From Leishmania donovani (Eukaryota > Euglenozoa > Kinetoplastea > Trypanosomatida > Trypanosomatidae): a stretch of 64,000 nt of DNA. Below, in pieces: positions 42,064-52,625 of this stretch. The notes beneath the pieces were generated by a model that saw only the letters and a program-made list of their open reading frames with translations, was not told the origin of the DNA and made no database searches. Location of the stretch: positions 4,030 through 68,029 of the forward strand of contig NC_018231.1 of the NCBI RefSeq assembly GCF_000227135.1, written 5' to 3'. The position numbers were made by a program, and so were the translations under genes. Position 1 is the first letter of the stretch. Each line of letters begins with the position of its first letter.

Positions 42064-43107
42064 ATGCTGACTTGCAGTCTGAAGCAGGCCGATCGCACTC
42101 GCAGCGATGCCTCGCTGGTGACTGTGGAGGAGTTGGGCGGGTGGGCCTCGGTTGCGGAAGCGCTTCTCGGAGAATGCGCATGCGCCGCCCTTGTCGACGT
42201 CGCGGAGCCGTCCGCGCGAGCTCGGCTGGTTGTCGAGTACGCCGACTCCCTTGTGGCGCTTGTGCGCATACATGCAGCTGACGTGGCCGCGCTTCAATGT
42301 CGCGCCGCCACCGCCGAGGAGAAGCGGAGTGACGCCCTCGCACATCAACTGCATGCTGTCGTTCAAGAATGCGAGACGATGAGATCCAACCTTGGCTCCG
42401 AGCGCACCTCTCGCGCCGCCTTGGAGGAAGAATCGCGTCGCTTGTTAAATGAGCTGCTGATCACACAGGAGGAAAGGGATGCGCTGCGAGCAGAGCGAAC
42501 GGCCTTGTGGTGCGCCGTGCGAGAGGCGCAGGCGGTGGCAGGCGTCACGTGCGCCGCCAAGGCGACGATGGAAGAGCATGTCCGCGTATTGTGTGAGTGG
42601 GTGAGAAGCGCACAGGCGGAGCTGACCAGCGCCGCTGCGCTTATGGGGGCCACTACCCCGCTACCAGTCGCTGTCGCCCCTTATCAGCCGGCGCGTCTGC
42701 TGTACCGCCGTATTCTTCCTACCACCCCGATGAACCCGGTTACTGCCTCCCTTTTGCGAGTTAAGGAGCAGGTGCAGCAGATGCGCGAGCCCTCTGTAGC
42801 GGAACTGCAGTTGGCGGTGGGCATGTATCGACATCGGGGAGACGAAGCAGCAGCACCGCTGACACCTTCACCGCGAACACGGGCGGCCACGGTAACAGCG
42901 GCCGTGTCGACTCCCGCGCCTCTCCTGGTGAATCGATCGCTGGGCCGGTCTCGCTCCTGCACACCCCATCGCAGCACGAACGGATCTGCAACGCAGCGGG
43001 AAGAGGATGTGGTTGCTTCGCCGCCCTGGCGCACTCGCATGATGAAGCTGCAGGAGGAACTGAAGGGGCTGCGGCGGGAATTAGGCACGGCAGCCGCCCC
43101 CCCTTGA
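42064..43107 (+). CDS. Coiled-coil protein, hypothetical
   Basis: 347 aa from ATG 42064. A helical N-terminal region (about 20-90) leads into a coiled coil (about 75-205) rich in Glu, Arg, Ala and Leu (for example ALEEESRRLLNELLITQEERDALRAER). A Pro/Thr/Ser-rich segment (about 210-320) and a short final helix (about 323-341) follow. No membrane segment or catalytic motif is seen. G/C-ending codon use and heptad periodicity support it as a gene. The function is unknown. Confidence 0.75.
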   Translation: MLTCSLKQADRTRSDASLVTVEELGGWASVAEALLGECACAALVDVAEPSARARLVVEYADSLVALVRIHAADVAALQCRAATAEEKRSDALAHQLHAVVQECETMRSNLGSERTSRAALEEESRRLLNELLITQEERDALRAERTALWCAVREAQAVAGVTCAAKATMEEHVRVLCEWVRSAQAELTSAAALMGATTPLPVAVAPYQPARLLYRRILPTTPMNPVTASLLRVKEQVQQMREPSVAELQLAVGMYRHRGDEAAAPLTPSPRTRAATVTAAVSTPAPLLVNRSLGRSRSCTPHRSTNGSATQREEDVVASPPWRTRMMKLQEELKGLRRELGTAAAPP

Positions 43108-43774
43108 CTGTGCGGAGGCACAGCAACATCCTTTTCTCGTATGCTTCTGTGAAGTGTGCGTCAAAGCCCCGCCCTTGCCGCTACCTGCTCCCCTCCCCGC
43201 GTGCCCCCTCCAACCACTTCCGCTGCTCAGCGGCTTTTGGGGGAGGAGGGGGGGGGGCAGGTAGCGGGTAGCGGGTAGCAGAAGAGAGGAAAGAAAAGTG
43301 GGGCGGTGCGCGGGTGAGCCGCGCGTCGGCGCGTGCACATACACAACTCTGCAAGCATAAGACGTACACCAATCGATGTGTGAGGCGCGGTGCACTGTAT
43401 CTGTGGCTTCGCTACTATGCGGCGGCGCTGCTGCTATCGCAGATGACGGAGTCTGAGTAAAGGGAAAGAAGGAAGAGGAGGAAAGGGCACACGGACGAGT
43501 ACTCACGTGTGTGCCTGCACGTCCGTGCCCTAATGCATTCATCTCCGCCCCCCCCCCCACACACACACCCTCCCCTTCTATTCACCTCGTCTCCGCTTTC
43601 CGGCGCGCCAACTCTCTGCATGTCCGGCTGCCTCTTCGGCCCACCTACTCCTCCTCTGCCCCTCCCCTTCTGCGCTGTCTTCCTCTTCCCCTTTCCACAC
43701 CGCGAGTGTTTGCCTTGGCCTGAGCCTGCTTCGGCACACGCAGACGCAATCATAGTTGAAAGGACGCCGCAGCC
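43108..43774. other. Intergenic region, no gene recognised
   Basis: Spacer with G runs and a GGTAGC triplet repeat near 43260-43280, then CT-rich sequence leading to the RRP40 start. No other gene is seen. Confidence 0.6.
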
Positions 43775-44773
43775 ATGTCTACGGTGTCTACGAGCTCCAG
43801 TCCTAGTAGAGGGATCACAGAGCTTGCTCCTTTAAGGGGGCATGTGTGCCTGCCGGGAGAGCCGGTGCTGATGACGCAGCCCGGTGCCGTGGTGGCGATC
43901 GGAGGTGGTCTTCGGCTGCTTGCCCAGCCCGCACCCACACCCACCGCTGATGGCGCATCGCAAGCGCTCACGGACGTCTTCCTTTCTGAGTACTGTGCCT
44001 CCCTTCAGCGCAGCAGCCATCATCTGCACACACACGTTCCCCGGTACACAGTGCCAACGCCGGCGAGTAGACGATACATCCCCCGCGCCGGCGATCCGGT
44101 GCTTGCCATTATTGCCCGCAAAGTGAGCCAGCACTACTACTACTGCTACATTGGCGGCTCCGCCCTGGCCTACATGGACGCCTTGGCCTTCGACGGCGCC
44201 ACGAAGGTGAGCCGACCGCGGCTGGTGGAGGGCGATGTTGTGTACTGCTACGTGAAGCCTCGCGCGGGCTCGAGCTACGTCGGCGGTGTACATCGGTCGG
44301 TGGCCAGCGAGGTATTTGACACGACTGGCGAAGTGGAGGTGAGCTGCACAGCGGCAGAAGTCGGGCTGCCGCCTAAGGACTGGACATCCGGGGAGGCCGC
44401 CTTCGGCCCGTTGCAGGGCGGTCGCGTTCTGCACCTCCCGCTGGCGTACGTGCGTCGTCTGATCACACCCGTGGGCTCATCCCCAGATAAGGCATCAGCA
44501 CAGCAGCGAAAGCATGGTCACACGGAAGGCGAGGGCGGTTATGGCGATGAAGTGCCCGCCTCGTACCTCCTTCAGCTGCTGGGGCGCAGAGTACCCTTCG
44601 AGGTGGCTGTCGGCCTCAACGGGCTCGTGTGGGTGCGGGGGCTCTCTAGCGAGGCTGACACCACGGCTGCTGCCCGGCGCACTGTCGCCGTAAGCTCGTG
44701 CATCTCCGAGGCGCAGTACGACGTCACTCGCGCCGAGATGGAGGCCCGCGTCGAGGTTTACTTTCCCTCCTGA
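43775..44773 (+). CDS. RRP40: Exosome complex subunit RRP40 (EXOSC3 orthologue)
   Basis: 332 aa from ATG 43775. RRP40 is one of the three S1/KH cap proteins of the RNA exosome, which processes rRNA and degrades RNA 3'->5'. The N-terminal domain contains a PGxxV-x-IGGGL strand (about 36-50). The S1 domain begins at RYIPRAGDPVLAIIARKV (about 99) and continues through YYCYIGG and VEGDVVYCYVKP. The KH-like domain carries LLQLLGRRVPFEVAVGLNGLVWV (about 265-290), including the conserved G-x-N-G-x-x-W signature. An inserted Ser/His/Gly-rich loop (about 233-258) and a short extra C terminus make it longer than the yeast or human protein. The trypanosome exosome is well characterised and includes RRP40. 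Confidence 0.92.
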   Translation: MSTVSTSSSPSRGITELAPLRGHVCLPGEPVLMTQPGAVVAIGGGLRLLAQPAPTPTADGASQALTDVFLSEYCASLQRSSHHLHTHVPRYTVPTPASRRYIPRAGDPVLAIIARKVSQHYYYCYIGGSALAYMDALAFDGATKVSRPRLVEGDVVYCYVKPRAGSSYVGGVHRSVASEVFDTTGEVEVSCTAAEVGLPPKDWTSGEAAFGPLQGGRVLHLPLAYVRRLITPVGSSPDKASAQQRKHGHTEGEGGYGDEVPASYLLQLLGRRVPFEVAVGLNGLVWVRGLSSEADTTAAARRTVAVSSCISEAQYDVTRAEMEARVEVYFPS

Positions 44774-45738
44774 CACGAGCAGCACGGGAACAGGCACGCG
44801 CCCCCTTCTGCACCGCGCGTACATGTGCGTGTGTGGCTTGAACAGGAAACGAATAATGACCATCTCACGCCATTTCTCTCTCCTCCTCGCCTCCGCTGGC
44901 GCTTCTCCCGCTACCGCCTCTTTCCCTTTTTTCTACCATCTTTCCGCTCTCGCGCGCGCAGCACTTGACCAGAGAGAGAGAGAAGCTGTGTTCAGCACGA
45001 CAAAGAGCTCCACGCCCACGGGCGTGCCGGGGAAAGAGAGAGAACGGGAGCGGTGGCGGCGAGTCGGAGACTGAGGTGGAAGGGGGCGGCGAGAGGAACA
45101 CTAACAAGAAGAAAGAGCGGACCATGCTAACAGCGCGTGCCAGCAGTCGCTGCCCTTTTGCGTCATGGAGAACTCACGCTTCTCCCACCGCGCAGACAGT
45201 CGTGCAGGCGGTGCGTGCGCGTGTTTGTGTGTGAGTGGGCGGCGACGCATGACACAACGGCAAGAGAGAGTGGTGGAGGGACGCACCGTGCCGCCGCGTG
45301 TCATCGCCTCCTTCATGAAGATCTGCACTCCACCACTCCCCCTCGCCTCCTCTCGAGCCTTGACGCCACCCTCCACCTTCTTTTTTCTCGTTGTTCGCCG
45401 TTGGGGCACGCCGCACGACGGCCCATCCTGCCGCTTCTCACAGTCCCCGGCGTCTGCACCGTCGAACACACGCGGATACACGAAACTACAACGAAGGCGG
45501 CAACAACAGTAACCAGAAAAAGAAGGAAGCCACCTGTGCGCTGAGCCTCCACTCGAAGTCACCTATCTGCTCCACCACACATCACGTGTGTCTCTTCCCC
45601 CTCTCATCCTTCCTCCCAGCTCTCGAGGTACCCTTGCACCCTCCCTTCCCCTTCCTCTATCCGATACCTCCCCGCGCATCCTCCTCCACGGTTACGCGTC
45701 GGATAGAAAGCGCGCGCACAGACATCCGCACAGACGCG
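44774..45738. other. Intergenic region, no gene recognised
   Basis: About 1 kb. GA-rich runs (about 44970-45110) are followed by CT-rich sequence (45330-45380 and 45595-45690). An open frame continuing upstream of the next ATG (to 45391) begins with a TTG and is treated as leader. Confidence 0.6.
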
Positions 45739-46215
45739 ATGCCGGACTTCAGCCAGTTCATTAAGTACCTCAACGCCAACCTCCACGCACCGACTGGTCA
45801 GTACGCCGCGCAGGGCGGCGTAGGCGGAAAGGGCTCTGGTGGGGCTAGTGGTGCGACTGAAGCTGCGAGCCCTGCTTCCCATGGTGACGCCTCTGCCTTC
45901 ACCCGCTCCTGCGACACAACGTGGCGGGTGCTGCTGCCGAGCGATGCAGCTGCTAAGGAAAGCGGGACACGATCCAGCGGCCCATCCGCTGCGGCGGCAG
46001 CAGCCCATACATCCCCATCGCACCCCTCCGTGACGATTGGGAGGATGATGGTGTCCACAGAGGACCGCTGGCGTATTCAGGCACAGATGCGCCGTGAGGA
46101 AGCGCGCACTGGGCAAGCGCGGAAGGAGTACAACAAGAAGGTGACGCGTGCCATCAAGGTAACGAAGGGGCCGTCCGAAAACGCCTTCCCCCCAGGTCGT
46201 GGTCGTCCGCTGTAG
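45739..46215 (+). CDS. Hypothetical protein with basic C terminus
   Basis: 158 aa from the first ATG (45739) of a longer open frame. The N terminus (MPDFSQFIKYLNANLH) is a possible short helix. The middle (about 20-98) is Gly/Ala/Ser-rich and disordered. Residues about 103-142 form a charged helix (EDRWRIQAQMRREEARTG) ending in Lys-rich segments and a Gly/Arg/Pro tail. No family is recognised. The ordered ends around a low-complexity middle, plus codon use, support a real gene. Confidence 0.68.
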   Translation: MPDFSQFIKYLNANLHAPTGQYAAQGGVGGKGSGGASGATEAASPASHGDASAFTRSCDTTWRVLLPSDAAAKESGTRSSGPSAAAAAAHTSPSHPSVTIGRMMVSTEDRWRIQAQMRREEARTGQARKEYNKKVTRAIKVTKGPSENAFPPGRGRPL

Positions 46216-47170
46216 TGCACGCAGTGAGACCGCGGCAGGGTAGTAGCGTCTGTTGGGCCAGTATGGGCAAACAGCTTCGCTGGCTTGTGAGCACAGATGC
46301 AAGCATACCCGCACACTGCCGCGGCGCAGTGAGCCGTGTGTGTGCCTCTGAGCGTGTGCGAGTCAGAGAAAGGAGGGGCGGCGGTGTGACCCAGCACACA
46401 CCTCACCGCTGGTGCCACACGTGCGGGCTCCTCTTCCTTTCTGTTTGTTCTGGTGATAAGAGTGGCAGCCCTCTCCTTGCTGCCAACGTGGGCGTATTGT
46501 CGATGCCCCCTCCACCCTCTTTCTCCTCCTCCGGTGAGTAGGCGCGAGGAAGGAGCCCTTGAAACAAAATAGGTGAATCTACTGAAATAGAGGTGGTGAG
46601 CGAGCGGGAGAGCTGTCGCCTGCCGCGGCCTGACTGAGTGTGTGTGTGTGTGTGTGTCGGGGGGGGAGGGGGCTGACCTCTACAGACGGCGTTGCGCATG
46701 CCTATTTGATACGAGAAGCGCTGGGTGTTTGGTATCCGTGTCTCATGACGTCTTTTGTGACTCTGCCGGCCTCCTTTGCTCGTCTCTCCTCCCCCACCCC
46801 CCTCCTCCTCCGCCACCGTGCCCTCCGTCCCTCCCTTTCACACACGTGCATACATCCCCCATGGGAGGTGGGGGGCGTCTTCTCAACTCTGCTTATTGTT
46901 CTCTTCTACTTCGATGTCTCTGCCTGGTCTGTATTGTGCCCTGCCCGTGTGCCGAGCCTGCATGCATGTGTGTGTGTGTGTGCCTCTCCCTCTCCACGGG
47001 CACTTCGCGTGCTCGAAAGCCTGCTAGACACGTGAAGCTTGTGCTTGCATAGAGACACACACACGCACGCACATCTGTGCGCGTGGCATACTAACCGATT
47101 AGAGACATCCCGTTTAGACCCGTCCTCGCGCAAGCACGCCGACTTATCGGGCTTGCTTTGCGTGCATCCA
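46216..47170. other. Intergenic region, no gene recognised
   Basis: Spacer with a GT run (about 46638-46657) followed by a G run, CT tracts (46770-46850) and another GT run near 46968-46981. No supported gene. Confidence 0.6.
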
Positions 47171-48481
47171 ATGGCGATGCTCGAAAACGACAACGGCGCA
47201 CGGCCGCTGCATGATGGCACGGTGCTCATATCACCCGATGCATCTCCCAACTTGACAAGAAGGGCAACGAACCACCACAGCGCCGAAAATACAGAGGCGC
47301 CGCCACTTGTCGATTTGCTGATGAGCGCCTCTAAGACAATCCGGGAAGAGCGAGGGAGGGCAGACTCGCTGGAGAAGGAAAACGCTAAGCTCCAAGCGCA
47401 GCTGGACGGTGTTCGGTTGGCCTATCAACTGGTGGCAACTCAACGGGCGCAGCGCAACTCGCAGGCGTTGGGGAGGGTGACGGCACTCGACAAGGCTGGT
47501 GAAGACATGCTGTTTGCCTATGTGAGAGACCGGCTGATCGGGCGAGACATACATCCCTCCTCGGAGCACGAGAAATGCAGCTGCACACGTGAGAGCAGCA
47601 GTAGGGCCCGGCTGGGACAGCGCCAGCGCCGCTCAAACGCGGCTGCCCCGCCCGTGGCTTCGGCAGCCGCGCGAGTGCCTTCACGCAACTTCATCACAGC
47701 TGCGACACGAAGCTGCACGAAAAGAGGGAAGGCCGGCATCACGCCACCCGAATCCGTATCGTCAAAGACAGCAGAGCCACACATCTCGGTAGCCACGGAA
47801 GCGCGTGAAGAGCACGGTTACTTACCTACCGCGTTGCGAAACTGTGACCTGAAGTCAGCAAAGGACCATCTGGCCACTTCCCTGACTGGTGGTGGCAGTC
47901 GCAAAGGCGAAGGAAATGCAGAAATGGTGGAAGGCGGCAGCGATACTGAGGAGTCCCCTACGCACTGGATGGCTCGCCGACTTCTCCGAGCACTCGCCCC
48001 TCGTCCTACCGACAGCGTTGTGGGCGACATCGTACACACCATGGTTACTGCCTTGCAACAAGACGTGCAAGCCGAACTCAGCAGGCCCAGCGACGGTAGG
48101 CACGCTGCTCCAAATCGCATGCGCGGCTTTGCGCTGGTGCGACTAAAGCCGTGTGTCTACCGCCTCCTCGTTGGTCCTCCTGCAGAAGTGAAGGCAATGG
48201 AGTGTGCAGCACGGAGTAGCAACCGGAGCGCTCGCCAAACAGCACCGCGGCTCCCCTCCGCAGCCCTCCACCGTGACCACTTCCTCCTCTACAGCCGAAA
48301 TCCAGAAACCAACACCGCCGCGCGCCCTTGCTCTTCGAAAATTACGAATACCGTCATTCACCTCACCATTGACACTGGCACTCTTCGCGTGGTTCGAGGT
48401 GGAGGACACATCGACTTCATCGACTACTTAGAGCGCCGCTTACAAGTGAAACTGTACACCAGACGGAGCCGTCCCGCCTAA
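47171..48481 (+). CDS. Hypothetical coiled-coil protein
   Basis: 436 aa from ATG 47171. The open frame extends upstream only through a TTG. A short coiled coil (about 57-95, RGRADSLEKENAKLQAQLDGVRL) is followed by a long Arg/Ser/Thr-rich low-complexity region (about 130-270), a helical patch (about 265-305) and a more ordered C-terminal segment (about 318-430) that includes YRLLVGPPAEVKAME and a final strand-rich LRVVRGGGHIDFIDYLERRLQVKLY. The C-terminal part may be a small alpha/beta domain. I do not recognise it. It directly precedes the surface-antigen array. Confidence 0.68.
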   Translation: MAMLENDNGARPLHDGTVLISPDASPNLTRRATNHHSAENTEAPPLVDLLMSASKTIREERGRADSLEKENAKLQAQLDGVRLAYQLVATQRAQRNSQALGRVTALDKAGEDMLFAYVRDRLIGRDIHPSSEHEKCSCTRESSSRARLGQRQRRSNAAAPPVASAAARVPSRNFITAATRSCTKRGKAGITPPESVSSKTAEPHISVATEAREEHGYLPTALRNCDLKSAKDHLATSLTGGGSRKGEGNAEMVEGGSDTEESPTHWMARRLLRALAPRPTDSVVGDIVHTMVTALQQDVQAELSRPSDGRHAAPNRMRGFALVRLKPCVYRLLVGPPAEVKAMECAARSSNRSARQTAPRLPSAALHRDHFLLYSRNPETNTAARPCSSKITNTVIHLTIDTGTLRVVRGGGHIDFIDYLERRLQVKLYTRRSRPA

Positions 48482-48976
48482 CCCACCAGGACCGTCCCTC
48501 ATACATCGCCTGACACAAAACTTTCCCCACACACAACTCCCATTGCAAGCTCTTACCCACAGCCGAGGCCCAAGACAGACTTCCGCGACCTCTGCGCAAA
48601 CACCGAGACAGTCCCCGTTCCGTGGCACGCACCACTCACCACCGCACACACGCAGCGGAAAGCATGGCAGCTATCCTCCCCTACTCCACGCCGTCGCCCG
48701 TGCCGTGTGCCTCCTCTCCCTCTCCCCCAACTCTCCCCTTGACCCCCCTCCGCCACCCTCCACACTCCTATCCTTTCGCTCACCCACCCGCTCCCCTCCT
48801 CCCACCCCCTCGCTTCACTCCCCCGTCACCACAACCACCACCACCCATACGGCTCTGCCGCCGCGCGTGCGGGCACGCGCGCAGAAGAACACCGACCGCT
48901 CCCTTCCCCCACCCCGGCACTCCGCTCACCCTCCACCCACTCACCTTCTTTTTCCCGCCCCACCGCACCCCACGCA
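48482..48976. other. 5' flank of surface-antigen gene 1
   Basis: C/T- and C/A-rich spacer. Bases about 48686-48838 closely match 51297-51447, showing that this flank is shared with another place in the array. It supplies the splice-acceptor tract for the antigen gene. Confidence 0.65.
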
Positions 48977-50554
48977 ATGGGCCCCTTTGCTCCCCGCTGC
49001 TGCGCGCTGGCGCTGCTGTGCGCCGTGGTGGTGCTCGCCGCCGTGCTGGTGCGCGCCGAGTCGCTCACTGTGACGCGCGACGTCACCATGTCGGACGCAT
49101 CATTCGACGACTACACCATGATGCTCGACCTGTCCTCCTCGAGCGCAGACGTGGTGACGGTGCAGCTGATAAACTCGCAGGTGTCCGGTAGTGGCCTCAC
49201 CGTCAAGAACGCCAGGGGCAGCTCCCCCTCGTCGGCGCGGCTGAGCATGAACATGGCAATCACCACAGTGGCGCAGTCCGTCATCACCCTCTCCGGTGTC
49301 ATGCCCGCCAACTCCGACATTCGCATCGTCGCCACCACCGGCTCCCTCGCCCCCGCGCAGTCGCTCTTCGACTTCAGCGGCCTCGCACTCGACAGCAACG
49401 CCACCGTCATGGTGGAGAACACCGCCGTCACGTGGCCGAAGGACTCCATCAACACCGGCAGCATCGTGCTCATCAGTGCCGGCAGCAACGCCGTCGGCAT
49501 CAAGAGCACCGCCGCCCTCTTTGTGCTCAACGCCACCGCCATCAACGGCGCGTCCGTGGTCAGCATCGACACCCAGTCGTCCTTCCCCATCACCAAAGGC
49601 GCCGCGCTCACCGTCGACTACGGCCGTTGCGAGCGGTGCTCCAGCGCGCTTGTCAGCATCAACGTCCCGCTCGTCGTCGACGCCTCCAGTCTGTTCCGTG
49701 TGGCCAACTGCAAGGTCGTCGGCGCCAGCAACGGCCTGCTGACCTCCGCCGGCAGCATCACGGTCAGCGACAAGTCCGCCTACGTTATCCACGACAGCGC
49801 CGTCGAGTCCGGCGCCCTCTTCTCCTTCCCCACCGGCCTCGAGGACGCCAGCGAGGTGTACCCCTTCGCCGTGTCCGGCGGCTCGACCGTGTCCTTCCTC
49901 AACCTGAAGGGGTCCTCCACCGGTGTTGCCGCGGGCCAGAGCGTCCCCAACGCCTTGGAGCAGTCGAACGTCATCGGCGGCGGCTGCGTCATCAACGACA
50001 AGGAGCTCAGAGTCGCCTCGGAGTACAGAAGTCACGGCCTCAGTGTGGAGACCGTCGTCGACAGCCAGGGTGCCAGCAGCGGCACCTGCGCCAACGCCAA
50101 GTGCATCCCCGGCAACACCAAGCCAGGCGCCACCGTCTCCGGCACCGAGCCCTGCACCTGCCAGTGCTCCTCCACCAAGCACCATCCGCCCTTCTGCACG
50201 TCCGTCGTCGACCCCATGCAGAACTACGACCCCAACGTGTGGTGCGCCGTGCCCAACTGCATCACCTGCGACCGCCTCGACCCCTCCAACCGCTGCACGG
50301 AGTGCGACACGGGCTACAGCCTCACCAACGACTATCAGTGCAAGGCCACCACCACCACCACCAAAGCGCCCACCTGCACCGCACCCTACTGCTCCGTGTG
50401 CGCCGCCGGCAGCGGGTCCGTCTGCAGCTCCTGCCGACCCCCCTACACCCTGTCCAACGGTGTCTGCGTCGCCAACACCAACGTCGCCGCCGGCGCGCAC
50501 ACCGCCGCCCTCGCCGCGGCCGTCTGCGTTGTCGCCGCTTTCTACGCCCTTTAG
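48977..50554 (+). CDS. Surface-antigen-like protein 1, GPI-anchored
   Basis: 525 aa from ATG 48977. The signal peptide is about residues 1-27 (ALALLCAVVVLAAVLVRA). The ectodomain to about 345 has short alternating Val/Ile/Leu and Ser/Asn strands with recurring S-x-V-x-V/N-x-T patterns, suggestive of a beta-helix, and includes AALTVDYGRCERC. A Cys-rich region follows, with PSA-type units of the form C-x-x-C ... C-x-x-C-x3-Y-x-L separated by a Thr/Lys linker (TTTTTKAP). The C-terminal 22 residues are hydrophobic after a small-residue site, as in a GPI signal. Expected on the parasite surface. It is homologous over its whole length to gene 3 at 56745. Its codons are very C-rich in the third position. 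The function is unknown. Confidence 0.85.
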   Translation: MGPFAPRCCALALLCAVVVLAAVLVRAESLTVTRDVTMSDASFDDYTMMLDLSSSSADVVTVQLINSQVSGSGLTVKNARGSSPSSARLSMNMAITTVAQSVITLSGVMPANSDIRIVATTGSLAPAQSLFDFSGLALDSNATVMVENTAVTWPKDSINTGSIVLISAGSNAVGIKSTAALFVLNATAINGASVVSIDTQSSFPITKGAALTVDYGRCERCSSALVSINVPLVVDASSLFRVANCKVVGASNGLLTSAGSITVSDKSAYVIHDSAVESGALFSFPTGLEDASEVYPFAVSGGSTVSFLNLKGSSTGVAAGQSVPNALEQSNVIGGGCVINDKELRVASEYRSHGLSVETVVDSQGASSGTCANAKCIPGNTKPGATVSGTEPCTCQCSSTKHHPPFCTSVVDPMQNYDPNVWCAVPNCITCDRLDPSNRCTECDTGYSLTNDYQCKATTTTTKAPTCTAPYCSVCAAGSGSVCSSCRPPYTLSNGVCVANTNVAAGAHTAALAAAVCVVAAFYAL

Positions 50555-51226
50555 CGAGTGCGTGGTTGGTGGTCGTGGTCGTGGTCGTGGGCAGCGCCGG
50601 TGTGCGTTGGCGGCTGCCACGCTGTCCTTCCCAGTCTTTCCTTGGATACACGTCCTCCCTCCTCCATAGGCTATGGTGCACACACGACGACGACGACGTG
50701 TGACGGGCAGCCGCCACCGCTGTCTGCCTCCCTCCCTCGACCCCCGCCCCCCATTTCTCCGTCTTCTCTGCAGATGACAGTCTGTGTATATACCGCATTT
50801 CTTCCTATCTGGTATGTGTGCCTGTTCATGTATTCTCTCCACCCACCCCTCCCGCACTCTTTTCACTAGGTGTGTGCCTGTGTGTCGTCTTTGTGTCTCC
50901 GCTTTCCATGTCTCTCTGTTCCGCGTACGCGCGTGAAACCCACACCTTGCACTGCGCGCCGCACCCCGAGATGCCTCGCCTCTCGTTCTCCATTATTCAT
51001 TCTTGTTTTCTCCACCCCCCCCCGCCAGACGTGTGTGTGTGTATGTTTTTTCCTTTATGTGAACACCACCACACGCACACATACACACGCCGCATCCGTC
51101 GTGGTCTGGTCCCTCCTCTTGTTCCGCGCGGTATGCAGCAAAGGCAGCCGCCATGTGCACAACAGAAACAGAAACCCGCTCGCCTCAAAACACATCGACG
51201 CTGCCGTCGTCGACTTCCCTCCACCC

Positions 51227-51929
51227 CCCCCCACCCGACCCCTCTGTCTCCCCATCCCTACCTCACTCCTTCAAGCATACCACACGCCGACAGCCACCAC
51301 GCCGTCGCCCGTGCCGTGTGCCTCCTCTCCCCCTCCCCCAACTCTCCCCTTGACCCCCCTCCGCCACCCTCCACACTCCTATCCTTTCGCTCACCCACCC
51401 GCTCCCCTCCTCCCACCCCTCGCTTCACTCCCCGTCACCACCACCACCGTAGGTGTGTGCGGAGACTTCTCACGTTTAGCGCGTTACACCTAGCCACGCT
51501 GCGCCGAGAGGTTTGTTGGATGACGTGGNNNNNNNNNNNNNNNNNNNNNNNNNNNNNNNNNNNNNNNNNNNNNNNNNNNNNNNNNNNNNNNNNNNNNNNN
51601 NNNNNNNNNNNNNNNNNNNNNNNNNNNCCCCCCACCCGACCCCTCTGTCTCCCCATCCCTACCTCACTCCTTCAAGCATACCACACGCCGACAGCCACCA
51701 CGCCGTCGCCCGTGCCGTGTGCCTCCTCTCCCCCTCCCCCAACTCTCCCCTTGACCCCCCTCCGCCACCCTCCACACTCCTATCCTTTCGCTCACCCACC
51801 CGCTCCCCTCCTCCCACCCCTCGCTTCACTCCCCGTCACCACCACCACCGTAGGTGTGTGCGGAGACTTCTCACGTTTAGCGCGTTACACCTAGCCACGC
51901 TGCGCCGAGAGGTTTGTTGGATGACGTGG
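51227..51929. repeat. 99-N gap flanked by 302-bp direct repeat
   Basis: N run 51529-51627. Bases 51227-51528 recur as 51628-51929, abutting the gap on each side. Probably unmerged overlapping contig ends. Confidence 0.88.
51297..51447 (+). repeat. Orphan copy of antigen 5' flank
   Basis: About 150 bp nearly identical to 48686-48838, which lies upstream of antigen gene 1. No antigen ORF follows here, so it may mark a deleted gene. It is repeated again after the gap as part of the assembly duplication. Confidence 0.6.
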
Positions 51930-52625
51930 CTTACTGCCACTGATGCCGTTGAGCCCGCCTCCACAAATCCAGGGTTTCAATTTGCGCCTCAGTCGCTGAT
52001 GACAACCCCTCCCCCGTGAAAAATGTGTCTGTGCACTCTCCCCGGCCGTATGCGCCTTCAGCCACGAATTCAATGAGCACTGCATGCCTCATAATCCTCC
52101 GCTTCTGTCTTTATGCGCGTGTGGCCGTTCAAGGCGCAGGGCACAAGCACACGCACACACGAATCACAGCCACCACCAGAGGCCGCAAGACGATCTCACC
52201 CTGCTCCCTCACTCCCTTTCTCTGTCTTCCTGTGTGGGTATATGCGTCGCTGATGAAATCCCCCCTCCTCACCCTTCTTTTGTTGTTGTTTTGCTGCTCG
52301 TTGTGCCTACTTCTCGCGCGGTGTTTCAAAGTCCGACGTTGTGCCACACTCCTTGCCTCGACGTCAAGGCGCTCACCCACCACCGCCCTCAGCGTCCTCC
52401 TCACAGTCGCGTTCCTCTGGTCTGCTTCCTCTGAAACGAAACGAGTATCGACTTGGCGGGCACAAACACACGCACGTGGGTGTCAGCGACGCGCGACAAC
52501 TGCGTGAAGCTAAGGGAGTAGGAGGAGGAGGGGGTGGGGGCGATGGTCATCGAGAAGGGTGCGTGGCACACGCCACAGCAGGTCGCCCTCTCCCATCGCC
52601 GGAAACGAAAAGAAAGACTCCAACA

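Noticed and set aside
49100..50866. 588-codon open frame on the minus strand over antigen gene 1
   Set aside because: It mirrors a strongly C-ending codon gene, giving a Gly/Val/Asp-rich translation without motifs. The + strand gene has a signal peptide, Cys modules and GPI tail.
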